From Fragilariopsis cylindrus CCMP1102 (lineage: Eukaryota; Bacillariophyta; Bacillariophyceae; Bacillariales; Bacillariaceae), in assembly GCA_900095095.1 (NCBI GenBank), contig FMBT01000481.1, forward strand, positions 17,331-81,330: a DNA stretch of 64,000 bases. Reading direction: 5' to 3'. Both the position numbers and the translations under genes were made by a program. The notes below the pieces were generated by a model that saw only the letters and a list, made by a program, of their open reading frames with translations, was not told the DNA's origin and did not search any database. Below are positions 54,568 through 62,897 of the stretch, piece by piece; positions within the stretch are counted from its first letter, which is position 1, and each line of letters starts with the position of its first letter.

Positions 54568-54881
54568 TCTTCGTTAGTTGGGCATATCTTTTTAAACAAT
54601 CTGTGCATGGTGTCCTTTGGCAGTCCCCTACTAATTGCATCTGCGAAGTAGTTCATTTTTCCTGCCCAGTATTCGCAATCCATGCCCAAAGTGGTATGCT
54701 TGTGGCCTTCTGCCATTATTCTTGTTAATCTTCTTGCTCTTGGGTTTGGGTTCGAGAATTTCATGTACCATGCGATTGACGAGGTGTTATCTCCTCCGCA
54801 GTGTACCCTTGGCTGTAAGGCCATCGTTTTCTCTTCGAAGGCACAGGCTGCAGCGAAGTAGTTAATAACTATGGCAACCAT
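54351..54881 (-). CDS. RNase H, C-terminal part (frame-shifted from RT)
   Basis: Continues the RNase H domain begun in the frame ending at 54869: MVAIVINYFAAACAFEEKTM, then HCGGDNTSSIAWYMKFS (third acidic residue) and AGKMNYFADAISRG, the typical end of DIRS/Ty3-type RNase H (N..AD.ISR). The junction NVLE/MVAIVIN requires one base more or less than is present near 54885. The initial ATG is therefore probably internal to a longer polyprotein. Confidence 0.75.
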   Translation of the reverse strand: MVAIVINYFAAACAFEEKTMALQPRVHCGGDNTSSIAWYMKFSNPNPRARRLTRIMAEGHKHTTLGMDCEYWAGKMNYFADAISRGLPKDTMHRLFKKICPTNEECRSCLQVPSSVEYLHLKRYLLKPEFISRLVSALLLKNTVTEHNLNGGRSGHFVQGQNISFNFSNDWKWTSP

Positions 54882-56140
54882 TCGAGGACGTTGATGTGGA
54901 TCGTTTTATTCTTGATTCCTTCCTCAACTTCTTTTCCGAAGTCAGACCACGGTATTTGCCACCAGTAGTTCAATTCTGCGCAGTAACCTCCTGCTCCCCA
55001 TTTCGTTGATGCATCCTGTCGCATTTTTGCGTCTGGTGCTCTGTCTACTATGTGGCTGATCGGTTTCCTCCATGGGAATTCGCCCGATAAGTGTTCTGTA
55101 CATGCTGTCTCGATGTAGTCGACCTCCTCCCTTACTCCTATTGAAAAGAACGTGGTGCTGTCACAGTTCCAGATTTCGTTCATGTAAGACCGATTTAGGA
55201 GAATGTATCTTGCGTACGATTTACCTTTTGGGTCTAGCCATTTTTCGTCTTTTTCTGCAAATAGGTCCCGGTAGTGGACTTTCCTTTGCAATCGTTTTGC
55301 GTTGGTACGAAGAAGCGTTTTCAGTTCTTCCATGAGGTGGTGGAGACACCACTGCAACCATGGGCATACTTGTACGCAGGCAATGACATTGCCTATTAAC
55401 CTGGCCGCGTCGATAGCTGTAAATCCTTTTCGTTTTCGTGCCCATACGTCGCGGATTATGTGCAGAAGCCGCAGCACTTTGTAGTTTTCAAGCGTTAGTT
55501 CTAGCGTTGTTGTTAAAAACAAAATGCCTAGTGCTATGCGTTGCACGCCTATGGCTCTGTCTACCATCTTGTCCCATGACATTGTTGGGGGCAAGAGCGG
55601 CTTTTGTATTGGGCCCGGGCAGCCTATCATTAGGTAGCCACTTTCTATGCTTGCTGCGACCAGTTGTTTCATGTTGCAACCATCTTTCGTTACTTCGGAT
55701 GTTTCGATTCGGGGACCTGCTGTTAAGAGGTCGTCGACGAACATACGTGCCTGTGGGATGAACTTGTTGTGTTGTCTCACTTTTAATGTGTGCTCATCGA
55801 TTGTTGGTCTGATGATGCATCGTTCTGCCTCGTGCGTTCCCGCTGTATCATTAGGGAATACCATCATATCCAGGGATTCTTTGTTCAACTCTGTCTGATA
55901 TGTACAGTGGCGGTACAACCATGTTGCTAGATATGATCTACCGTCGCTGAGTGATTCCCAACTCGCTGGTCCGAAGTTTCCTCCAAAATGTAGTGCCACT
56001 GAGAGTATCATTATATCCTTGTGTAAACTGACGTTGGCTTTTGCTAACCCTGGCGAGAATACTTGTTGAGGGAATGCTCCCGAAACATCGTCATCGTATA
56101 GGTCAATGGCCTGGCCTGGGTAGTGAGCGCTATGCTCCAT
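54869..56140 (-). CDS. Reverse transcriptase palm and start of RNase H
   Basis: 423 codons. RT motif A is IDLYDDDVSGAFPQQ, motif B is around PASWESLSDGRSYLA, and motif C is ARMFVDDLLTAG (VDD). RNase H begins at VDRAPDAKMRQDASTKWGAGGY (first Asp and GAGG) and IHINVLEW (Glu). YDDDVSGAF with SWE is characteristic of the DIRS-like RT family found in algae and oomycetes. The ATG at 56140 is internal; the fingers region is in the frame 56595-56044, one base out of register near 56130. Confidence 0.85.
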   Translation of the reverse strand: MEHSAHYPGQAIDLYDDDVSGAFPQQVFSPGLAKANVSLHKDIMILSVALHFGGNFGPASWESLSDGRSYLATWLYRHCTYQTELNKESLDMMVFPNDTAGTHEAERCIIRPTIDEHTLKVRQHNKFIPQARMFVDDLLTAGPRIETSEVTKDGCNMKQLVAASIESGYLMIGCPGPIQKPLLPPTMSWDKMVDRAIGVQRIALGILFLTTTLELTLENYKVLRLLHIIRDVWARKRKGFTAIDAARLIGNVIACVQVCPWLQWCLHHLMEELKTLLRTNAKRLQRKVHYRDLFAEKDEKWLDPKGKSYARYILLNRSYMNEIWNCDSTTFFSIGVREEVDYIETACTEHLSGEFPWRKPISHIVDRAPDAKMRQDASTKWGAGGYCAELNYWWQIPWSDFGKEVEEGIKNKTIHINVLEWLP

Positions 56141-56595
56141 AGATATTGGCAGTGGTCTTTCAAAACAGTGCCATATTTCACTCTTGGTTCTGTTTTTTTA
56201 ACATCGCATATTTTGTTGATAGGTTGTATTATATCTTCTGTAATTCTGCTGCCGTGTCGGTACATTCTGCTTTTCTTACCCTCTTTTTCAATTATACCTA
56301 GTTTTATAATGCCAATGTGTGGCGTAAACATTGCAAATTTTCTATCGAATGTCATTGAGAGATGATTTACTTCCTCCTTCTTGATGGCTTTGTTAATCAG
56401 AGCTGGTTTTCTCATTGCTCCTGGTAGATTTTCTGTCGCTAAATTAGCCATCAGTTCTTCATTTGGTACGTCGCCGTACATGCAGTTCGGGACGCCGTCG
56501 ATTAGACCTGCCCCAGTCCCAAGAACATTCCGTCTGGAAGGATGTGGGTCATAACTTTGAGCATTTCCAACGTACGCCTGTGCTCTCCCAGCCAT
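56044..56595 (-). CDS. RT fingers region (polyprotein fragment)
   Basis: Contains GLIDGVPNCMYGDVPNEELM and MTFDRKFAMFTPHIGIIKLG followed by GKKSRMYRHGSRITEDI. This corresponds to the stretch preceding motif A in DIRS-type RT (basic residues and a 'gs' near R-[MV]). It continues the frame above (57524-56502) after a shift near 56510 and leads into the RT palm. Confidence 0.6.
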   Translation of the reverse strand: MAGRAQAYVGNAQSYDPHPSRRNVLGTGAGLIDGVPNCMYGDVPNEELMANLATENLPGAMRKPALINKAIKKEEVNHLSMTFDRKFAMFTPHIGIIKLGIIEKEGKKSRMYRHGSRITEDIIQPINKICDVKKTEPRVKYGTVLKDHCQYLWSIALTTQARPLTYTMTMFREHSLNKYSRQG

Positions 56596-57524
56596 CTGCC
56601 TCCGCAGAATCGTTGTACTGCTTCTGTGTCCATGCTATAGTGAAGTAAGCATGCATCGTGCAGCGTTCTTTTGTTTCTTCTGATCAATAGTGCGTCTGCC
56701 TCGTTATCTTCCTCGTAGTTCCAATCCAGTGGTATGATTTGTAGGGCCGAGAAATCTACGCGTTTTAGTTCCCTCATTCTCTTCAGCATAGCAGTTCCTT
56801 GTCTTCCTAGTGCGATTGCTAGTTCTAGGGATACCAAAGGACAAACATTTTTCCATAAAATTATTGCAACATTCCACAACGAGGGGGTCACACAGTACGA
56901 TTTTGACAACATAGGCTTACCGAATGCTCTCCTTTTTAGGAGGTTCGTAGGGGACGGGTATGTTTTCTCTGGAGAAATACCTTTAGGCAGTTGTTTCACT
57001 GCGAATATTTCCTTTCTGTCTTTTACCAGCGTCTTCTTGATGGAATTGAGCATGGTGTGGTCTGATCTCATACCTCGTGATAATTTTTCTACCATTTTCC
57101 TAGCAATAGAAGGCGGTGTATTCGCTGTGCTGGCCGCTCGTATGGCTTGTGCTGCCAATACTTGTTTTTTCTGCAGACTTGCTTGTTTTTCTAATATTGT
57201 CGCTACTTTCACTAGCCTCTTTGGGTGCCTGAACGTTGCTTTATGTTTCTTCGTCAAAACATGTTTCGATACCATTCCCATTCGTAACACGTCCGTATTT
57301 GATCTTAAGATTCTCGATACGAGACTTGCGCTAGTCGACACGTTTTTCTGTTTGCTTGGGAAAGCTTGGATTATGTGCTTCGGGATGTGGCCAAGTGTGG
57401 AGACTTGTCTTGTCATATCCCTTCCGAACTGTTGTAGACGGTGTAGTCCTTTCGTTCTACTTGACCAGTTCGAGTGCCTTTTATGTTTGTCTTCGAGAGT
57501 TTCGTCTCGTTCCTTAATGCTCAC
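56502..57524 (-). CDS. Basic N-terminal part of the pol polyprotein
   Basis: 340 codons, open without a convincing ATG (the frame begins with GTG). Very Lys/Arg-rich (TKKHKATFRHPKRLVKVATI), ending in VQRFCGGRWLGEHRRTLEML, which in related elements lies just before RT. No catalytic motif was recognised in the first 250 residues. Probably a nucleic-acid-binding or linker region translated as part of a longer product. Confidence 0.55.
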   Translation of the reverse strand: MSIKERDETLEDKHKRHSNWSSRTKGLHRLQQFGRDMTRQVSTLGHIPKHIIQAFPSKQKNVSTSASLVSRILRSNTDVLRMGMVSKHVLTKKHKATFRHPKRLVKVATILEKQASLQKKQVLAAQAIRAASTANTPPSIARKMVEKLSRGMRSDHTMLNSIKKTLVKDRKEIFAVKQLPKGISPEKTYPSPTNLLKRRAFGKPMLSKSYCVTPSLWNVAIILWKNVCPLVSLELAIALGRQGTAMLKRMRELKRVDFSALQIIPLDWNYEEDNEADALLIRRNKRTLHDACLLHYSMDTEAVQRFCGGRWLGEHRRTLEMLKVMTHILPDGMFLGLGQV

Positions 57525-57703
57525 TACAATATTGTCTATAATCAGTGTTTATAATGAGTACAAATATGTATGTGAGTGATCTTTTTATATATACGTTCTT
57601 TTTTAATAACAATTTTATCTACATTTTGTTCAAGAACAAAACATGTCATTCAATTTTTATCTACAGCTCTTATTCGAGTGGTTGTAGTACTTCTTTATCT
57701 ACC

Positions 57704-58315
57704 TCAGTTTGGAGTGGACGTACCCGTAATGTTGCTGATTACTGATGCTCCCCCTCCCGGTGGTACAGTTGCGCCACTCGCTGCTGTTCCTCCGGTACCT
57801 GCTCCTGTTGCGGTAGGAGCTTGCTGCCCTCTGACATGGTCGAGTGCGGTCGAGTTGCGTATGCAGAGGTTTACCCTCTCCCTTCCTATCGTGTCCAATG
57901 CTTCTAAACCATTTACAGGAAGGTGCAAGAATCTGCACTGTGGCCTGGTGCAGTTCATGCCTACTATGTGAGCTGCTCCGCAGAGGAAGCCCACATTTCC
58001 GTTGCATCTGACGGATGGGAATCTGATATCCCTGAAACTGAGTTCCCCTCCCGGGTTGCTCCTGACAAAGAGCTTTGGTGCTGTAAGGCCCGATGGATTG
58101 TTATGAAGGTTAGTGGTGGCCTCTCCTTGGCCTCTACCGCCTCCACCACCTCCTCTTCCTCCTCTTCCCCGACCACCAGCTTGTTGCTGTTGGACATTGC
58201 CGTTTCTGCCGCCGCTGCCTCCTCCTTGGTTTCGGCCTCCTCCCCCTCCATTACTTGGTGGTGGTGTGGGGAAAGCTATCTTGTAGAGCGTGGTTGCATG
58301 TCCAAATGCACCCAC
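57704..58315 (-). CDS. Gly-rich, Cys/His nucleic-acid-binding Gag tail
   Basis: The frame opens in mid-protein (GTG) just after the upstream Gag-like frame ends. It reads NGGGGGRNQGGGSGGRNGN and RGRGGRGGGGGGRGQG, an RGG-type RNA-binding stretch. A Cys/His cluster follows (RCNGNVGFLCGAAHIVGMNC then TRPQCRFLH) that may bind zinc. Such regions are usual at the C-terminus of Gag. The frame relation to the preceding ORF (shift near 58317) suggests a frameshift or a single-base error. Confidence 0.6.
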   Translation of the reverse strand: MGAFGHATTLYKIAFPTPPPSNGGGGGRNQGGGSGGRNGNVQQQQAGGRGRGGRGGGGGGRGQGEATTNLHNNPSGLTAPKLFVRSNPGGELSFRDIRFPSVRCNGNVGFLCGAAHIVGMNCTRPQCRFLHLPVNGLEALDTIGRERVNLCIRNSTALDHVRGQQAPTATGAGTGGTAASGATVPPGGGASVISNITGTSTPN

Positions 58316-58316
58316 G

Positions 58317-59135
58317 TCACCTCCTTGTACTAGTTCCTGAAATGGTATGGAATTGCGAATAGTTCGCCAATCCTCTCATGAATTCCGAGTCCTCTGCGGG
58401 CATCGTACCATTCTGAGCTGCTAAATTGGTGCTGTAGTCGAATGCTCCGTTGCATATTTTAGCGAGGCAGGCACCGATCTTGTGTGCTATAGATACTGCG
58501 AGGTGACTGTGGTCCGATTTGAAACCTTTGTACCAATCAATCCCTTTTTTGCTTTCCATTGTGCTGATGATAACCTCGTTATATAGACACAATAAAGGTT
58601 TGGTTGTGCTGTCCAAGGCTGTATCCTTCCGTATCTTGCACTTTTTCGATGCGATGAGAAGCTCCGCATTGAAGCCTTTCAGCGCCGTAACTAGCTGCCA
58701 CATGTTCTTGAAAGCCCATGATTTGTGAAGAGTGGTTTGAATCTTCGTACGATTGTGGGTTGCTTGCTCCACGTCGATGTCAGCCTGCGCTTCGTCGATG
58801 TTATCCTCGATGGTCTTCCTAGCCTGATCTTCCAGCGGGAAGTATGCACCTAGCGATAGAGATCCTTTCTTGTCGGCGTAAGGGTCGACCGTTGACCAAT
58901 GACCGCTCAGCAATGCTCCCATGAACACCTTTGTCATGGGTGGTAGCACTAAGTTCCTATATGCGCTCTGATCGTAGTCCGTAAGGATTAAGATCTTTGC
59001 CTCTCGGTGACCTTCGTACATCTGGTTCGTTAGATCCTCCTTTGCTTGAAAACCTCCTTCCAAAAGATCGTTGACCTGTCCTGGAACGAGAGTTTCATCA
59101 TCGTCATGGCTGCTAAGTAGCAGTTCTAGGCCCAT
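58317..59135 (-). CDS. Gag-like ORF, second part
   Basis: 272 codons from ATG 59135, 13 bases after the stop of the first Gag-like frame. No known domain by eye. Helical, charged middle (DNIDEAQADIDVEQATHNRT) and a conserved-looking C-terminus (CNGAFDYSTNLAAQNGTMP). Position before the RGG/zinc part argues for a capsid or nucleocapsid role. Confidence 0.55.
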   Translation of the reverse strand: MGLELLLSSHDDDETLVPGQVNDLLEGGFQAKEDLTNQMYEGHREAKILILTDYDQSAYRNLVLPPMTKVFMGALLSGHWSTVDPYADKKGSLSLGAYFPLEDQARKTIEDNIDEAQADIDVEQATHNRTKIQTTLHKSWAFKNMWQLVTALKGFNAELLIASKKCKIRKDTALDSTTKPLLCLYNEVIISTMESKKGIDWYKGFKSDHSHLAVSIAHKIGACLAKICNGAFDYSTNLAAQNGTMPAEDSEFMRGLANYSQFHTISGTSTRR

Positions 59136-59148
59136 CTTGCCGATTGCC

Positions 59149-60225
59149 CTAGGTTTTGAGATACCCTTTCTTGATACGCTTGGGCGTCTCTTTGGCTAAG
59201 TCTTCCTCCTCAGAGTCCGACGACCGGAATGATGTCCTTTTTGTTCTTGTGGTCGCTTCCTTCCCAGATCCGCCGACCGGTTTGATCTTCACGTACGCTT
59301 TAGCTTCTTCTGGGTTTTCGTCGATCCACTTAATGGCAAATGCATCTTGCCACTTAGTTACTCCTAAATTGACCTTCTTCCCGTCTCTCGAGCGACGGTC
59401 CAGGTAGTCAATCTTTCCAAAGATGGTGTCCTTTAATGCCGATCTTCCTCCTATCCTCGTGATGAAGTCGCTGTTGATAAGCGTGAAGTTCACTCCTCCT
59501 TTATCATCACCGTCTGCGGTGACGTGGAAGGAATGACCACCGTTCTCCTTCAGCAATAGGATTGCGTTGTAGACTGCTTTCAAGTTCAGTCCCTCACCCA
59601 TACTGTTGTCCATTTCAGCGTAGGTAGTTGCGCTATCTTCAATCTTTCCTTCCACTGGTTTTGCTCCGAATGCATATGGCATTACTGCCGGCATAGAAGC
59701 GAGCACCACTATGTCGCCTGCTTCGATAACCTCGAAGTAGTCGTCGAGTCCTTTGTCGTTTGGCCACTTGAACATCATGGATGTTGATCTTGTACCGGAG
59801 TATTCCGTACTCAAGTCGTGCTCGTCGTAGAGGAACTTGAGCTCTGTTGCCTCAGACTTCAGCATCGGTACCAGGACGCTTCCACAGATGTCTTTTCTTC
59901 CGAAATAGCCTGTTTCTGCTTGAGAAATGTCGTCGCCCCGTTGGCCACCGTAATACTCGATTGCCTTGTTGACTGTTGGCACGGTCGTAACACATGAGAC
60001 CATGGACAAAGTTTCAGTGTCTTCCACGAACACAAACCCTGCGATCTCTCCTCCCGCAGTTGCGGCTTGTCGCTGGTCAGGATTCGTAAATCCGCACCAC
60101 TCATGGGTGATGGAATCTCTTGCTGATTGAGCAACCATTGCTCCCGATGCTTTTGGATGAATTTCCATCAGCATCCTCTCGCGTTCCCCCGCTGAGAGGT
60201 GGGTAAATGCTTGTTGCAAAGACAT
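59149..60225 (-). CDS. Gag-like ORF, first part
   Basis: 358 codons from ATG 60225, the first ORF of the element in its coding direction. Begins MSLQQAFTHLSAGERERM; no recognised fold. The C-terminal 50 residues are basic and Ser-rich (TRTKRTSFRSSDSEEEDL, TPKRIKKGYLKT). Place and size fit a Gag protein. The leader between repeat A and this ATG (60226-61069) has no ORF but contains tandem and inverted repeats. Confidence 0.6.
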   Translation of the reverse strand: MSLQQAFTHLSAGERERMLMEIHPKASGAMVAQSARDSITHEWCGFTNPDQRQAATAGGEIAGFVFVEDTETLSMVSCVTTVPTVNKAIEYYGGQRGDDISQAETGYFGRKDICGSVLVPMLKSEATELKFLYDEHDLSTEYSGTRSTSMMFKWPNDKGLDDYFEVIEAGDIVVLASMPAVMPYAFGAKPVEGKIEDSATTYAEMDNSMGEGLNLKAVYNAILLLKENGGHSFHVTADGDDKGGVNFTLINSDFITRIGGRSALKDTIFGKIDYLDRRSRDGKKVNLGVTKWQDAFAIKWIDENPEEAKAYVKIKPVGGSGKEATTRTKRTSFRSSDSEEEDLAKETPKRIKKGYLKT

Positions 60226-60511
60226 GATTGATGTAATGATGAATTAAAACTTTTTGTACGTGGTTCGATGAAACAAAGGCTTTTGCTTGTTTCGATATGA
60301 GTTTTATGATAGGTGTGCGTTTGTTTTTCGTACCCTTACTTTTTTTTTTTTCAATGCACTGTTCGATTTCTCGTGTTCGAACTGCAATTCCTATCCGTTT
60401 TTTTGTGGAGATTGTAGGAGTTTTCGTTTGCACCTCTCCTTGGGTTTTCGTTAGGTATCCATTTTTCGTTGTGACACGAAATATTGCACCGTTTAAAACC
60501 GGAGTATTTCG

Positions 60512-60599
60512 GTCGTACGTATTTTGCTTACGAGTGATAGTACCAGCTTCCGTGTGTCGTACGTATTTTGCTTACGAGTGATAGTACCAGCTTCCGTGT
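60512..60599. repeat. Perfect 44-bp tandem duplication in the element leader
   Basis: The segment from gtcgtacgtattttgcttac through ccagcttccgtgt is present at 60512-60555 and again at 60556-60599 without change. Confidence 0.95.
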
Positions 60600-60686
60600 G
60601 TATTTAGCTAGAAGAACGAAAGTACTGTAAGCGCCAGCGCTCCTCTTCCCAATATCTTGCGGCACTGGCTTGCGCTCCTAGGCCGT

Positions 60687-60742
60687 GAGGTGCGCTTTTG
60701 CACCTTGCACCTCTCCTCGGTTGAGGTGCGATCTTGCACCTC
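60687..60742. promoter_or_regulatory. Two GAGGTGC/GCACCTC hairpins in the element leader
   Basis: GAGGTGC at 60687-60693 pairs with GCACCTC at 60707-60713, and GAGGTGC at 60723-60729 with GCACCTC at 60736-60742. The same gcacctctcc core occurs again near 60430. In the transcript these could form two stem-loops upstream of gag. Confidence 0.5.
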
Positions 60743-61069
60743 TCCTTCTTTTCCTTTAGGTGTTTTACGCCTTTTTGTGTAAGAACGGCATCCTATGGCT
60801 GTGACCATGGTGTTGCACGTAGAACGATCTGCCTCCTTTCGGTGGTTAGATACGATATCCTTATATTCCTTTCCTTTATATTTTTCCTTATTTTTCTATT
60901 CTTTCCTTAGGTCTGTGTGCGTATATCGGAATACATTTGTGGATTTCGATTGTGAACAGACTTAGCTGTAGGGAATGTGTCGTAGGTATACGCAAGTTGC
61001 CTTGTCGGCCTCATTCTCTGATGCTAATCTTTTCCTCTGTAGTGTCGTTGTAGTCGGGAACCTCGAAGA

Positions 61070-61263
61070 GACTCAAAGCTTATCTACTACTACAAACTAC
61101 GTTCTTCGTCATCTTGATGTTTCAAGTTGATGAAGAAAGGAAAAGTGAGAGAAGAGGATGTGAAACAAGATTTGAACATCTGATTGGTATCTGGCCGTCC
61201 TATGCTCATACTATAGGAATCCATGGTCGGCAGGCAGGCTGTCGTTGGAAATCTTATGCAACC
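61070..61263. repeat. Split direct repeat A, outer copy (5' end of element)
   Basis: 194-bp copy of 51727-51924, lacking 4 bases near the end. It marks the 5' boundary of the element in its coding direction; unrelated sequence (gtattcagtaccg) follows. Confidence 0.9.
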
Positions 61264-61510
61264 GTATTCAGTACCGTATTCAGTACTGTATCCTACTGTA
61301 CTAGGACTACTACCGGTAGTAGTACAAGCTAGAGCAACGCTACGGGACAATGGAAGTTCCAAAACCTTGTTGCCGAGACGGAAAAGCAACAACAAAAACA
61401 ACAACACAATATTTCACACAAGCAGCATAAAGTACGAAACAAAAATCACTGTTAGTTTTCGGTCGATCATTTCTCTATCGATAACAAAAGCACGAGCTCA
61501 TTCGGACAGC

Positions 61511-62897
61511 AGTACTTCGAGTGCTTCTTGTTCTGATTTCGGCTATGTTCATTGCCGAGGTGACTTCCAGTTCCTTTCCCGGAGACGACTCATCAACAAC
61601 GCACCAGTAGTAATAGTTATAGTAGTAGTAATAGTACACTACTCGACGAAATCTCGGATGAACAATTTTCGGATGAACGTTTTTATTGGCTCGCGACATA
61701 CGTTTCCAAACTCGAGAGCGAACTTTCGACCGACAATGGTCCCTTTACTATTTTCCTGCCGTCGGCGAAAGCCTTGCATGATCTCGAGGACAGTTTTTCC
61801 AAGAAACTGCCTCTATATGTATTACGACAACTACAACGGCGACCATTACGTGATGTTTTCGTCTTGACCGACCGTATTACCTCCATCTTGCTCTACCATA
61901 TCATCCAAGGGGAAGCGATTTTGCCGTCCAAGCTTGTCGACGGACAAATGATATCAACCATGAACGGAGAGAACGTCACGATTGGTGTCAATGGAACCGG
62001 AATCATTTCCATCGACGGCGTTGACGTGAAATCCGCCATGCCGTTCCCGACGGCCGGTGGAAACATACTGTACCATCTCGACACGGCCCTGTTGCCTCTT
62101 TTCTATTGCGGACCAGAAATCGGAAATCATCGCCGCTTGCGACGTGCCGTACAAAACAAAAAAATGCCAGGGAGTCCGGGACCGGTTTGATTATTTTATC
62201 GGCACGCAACAGTGTGCTTGCGGCGGGTACTTCCAGGAAACCGAAGAGTACTGCAGTAGGAGTGGTAGTAAGAATTGCGTCCCGGAGTGCCTATGGTTCA
62301 ATGACTACTGTACCGAGGAGTGCTGCTGGATACCCATGATCAACAACCCGAATTGACAACACCCTTTGGTGATTACTATGACAGAGGTTTTTGGACGGTA
62401 GCCCCGTGCGATCCCGATGTCACGATTAAGGCGGGCTGGCACGAAACGAAAGAGTCGGGAACCTTCCAAATTAGTCGCACCAAAGACTGCGACATTCAAA
62501 ATTTGCCAGGCCAAACAGTGTGATGCCTGTGTGGCACGTCGATTGCACCGACCTCTATTATGATAAAAAATACTTCCGCGAGTGTGGGCCCATCGATATG
62601 ACGGTAGCCATTTGGAAGGATGACTCCGATGGAAAATTTGTTGGATATTATCTGGATCCTCTCGTCGAAGATAATATTATGCGGATAATGATAATTGTAT
62701 ACTCGTAGAAAGTATTCGGATCCTGCTCGCCTGGCTAATCCCGAGTATTGTTCTTATTCTGATCTGTTGTTGTTACTTTTGTTGCTGGAGAAGGAAAAAA
62801 GATCCCGACGATCCATCATCAGTAGCAGCGAATCGGGAGGACTCCAACGAAATAGACGCGAACCACAACGCAGTCAATCATGCCAACCTCGATAACA
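61511..62897 (+). pseudogene. FAS1-domain, Cys-rich single-pass membrane protein, frame broken
   Basis: Read in order through changing frames: a hydrophobic signal-like segment (VLRVLLVLISAMFIAEVTSS, 61515-61575), then a fasciclin-1 domain. The domain reads NGPFTIFLPSAKAL, ILLYHIIQGEAILPSKLVDG, TMNGENVTIGVNG and GNILYHLDTALLP (to about 62100). A Cys-rich stretch follows (CACGGYFQETEEYC, CVPECLWFNDYCTEECCW), then VWHVDCTDLYYDKKYFRECG, and finally a membrane helix IRILLAWLIPSIVLILICCC at 62714 with a short charged tail ending at 62897. FAS1 domains act in cell adhesion and surface attachment. I count about five frame changes in 1.4 kb and no start codon in frame with the signal segment. The gene is either decayed or poorly assembled; its left side adjoins the retrotransposon end. 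Confidence 0.6.

Larger units (their letters stand above)
51448..61263 (-). mobile_element. DIRS-superfamily retrotransposon with split direct repeats (PAT/Ngaro-like)
   Basis: In the coding (minus) direction: repeat A (61263-61070), Gag-like ORFs, reverse transcriptase/RNase H, tyrosine recombinase, repeat B (52185-51925), repeat A (51924-51727), an 18-bp spacer, repeat B (51708-51448). A-ORFs-B-A-B is the split-direct-repeat form known for PAT and Ngaro elements. Such elements integrate as circles through a tyrosine recombinase and make no target duplication; none is visible. The two B copies are both 261 bp and look identical. The A copies differ by a 4-bp indel near one end. This points to recent insertion. 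Several one-base shifts in the pol region would disable it unless they are errors. An extra ORF on the opposite strand lies inside it at 52614-53180. Confidence 0.85.

Noticed and set aside
51448-61263. LTR retrotransposon (Ty1/Ty3 type)
   Set aside because: Repeats are split A-B-A-B rather than two terminal LTRs, no integrase or protease was seen, and a tyrosine recombinase is present.
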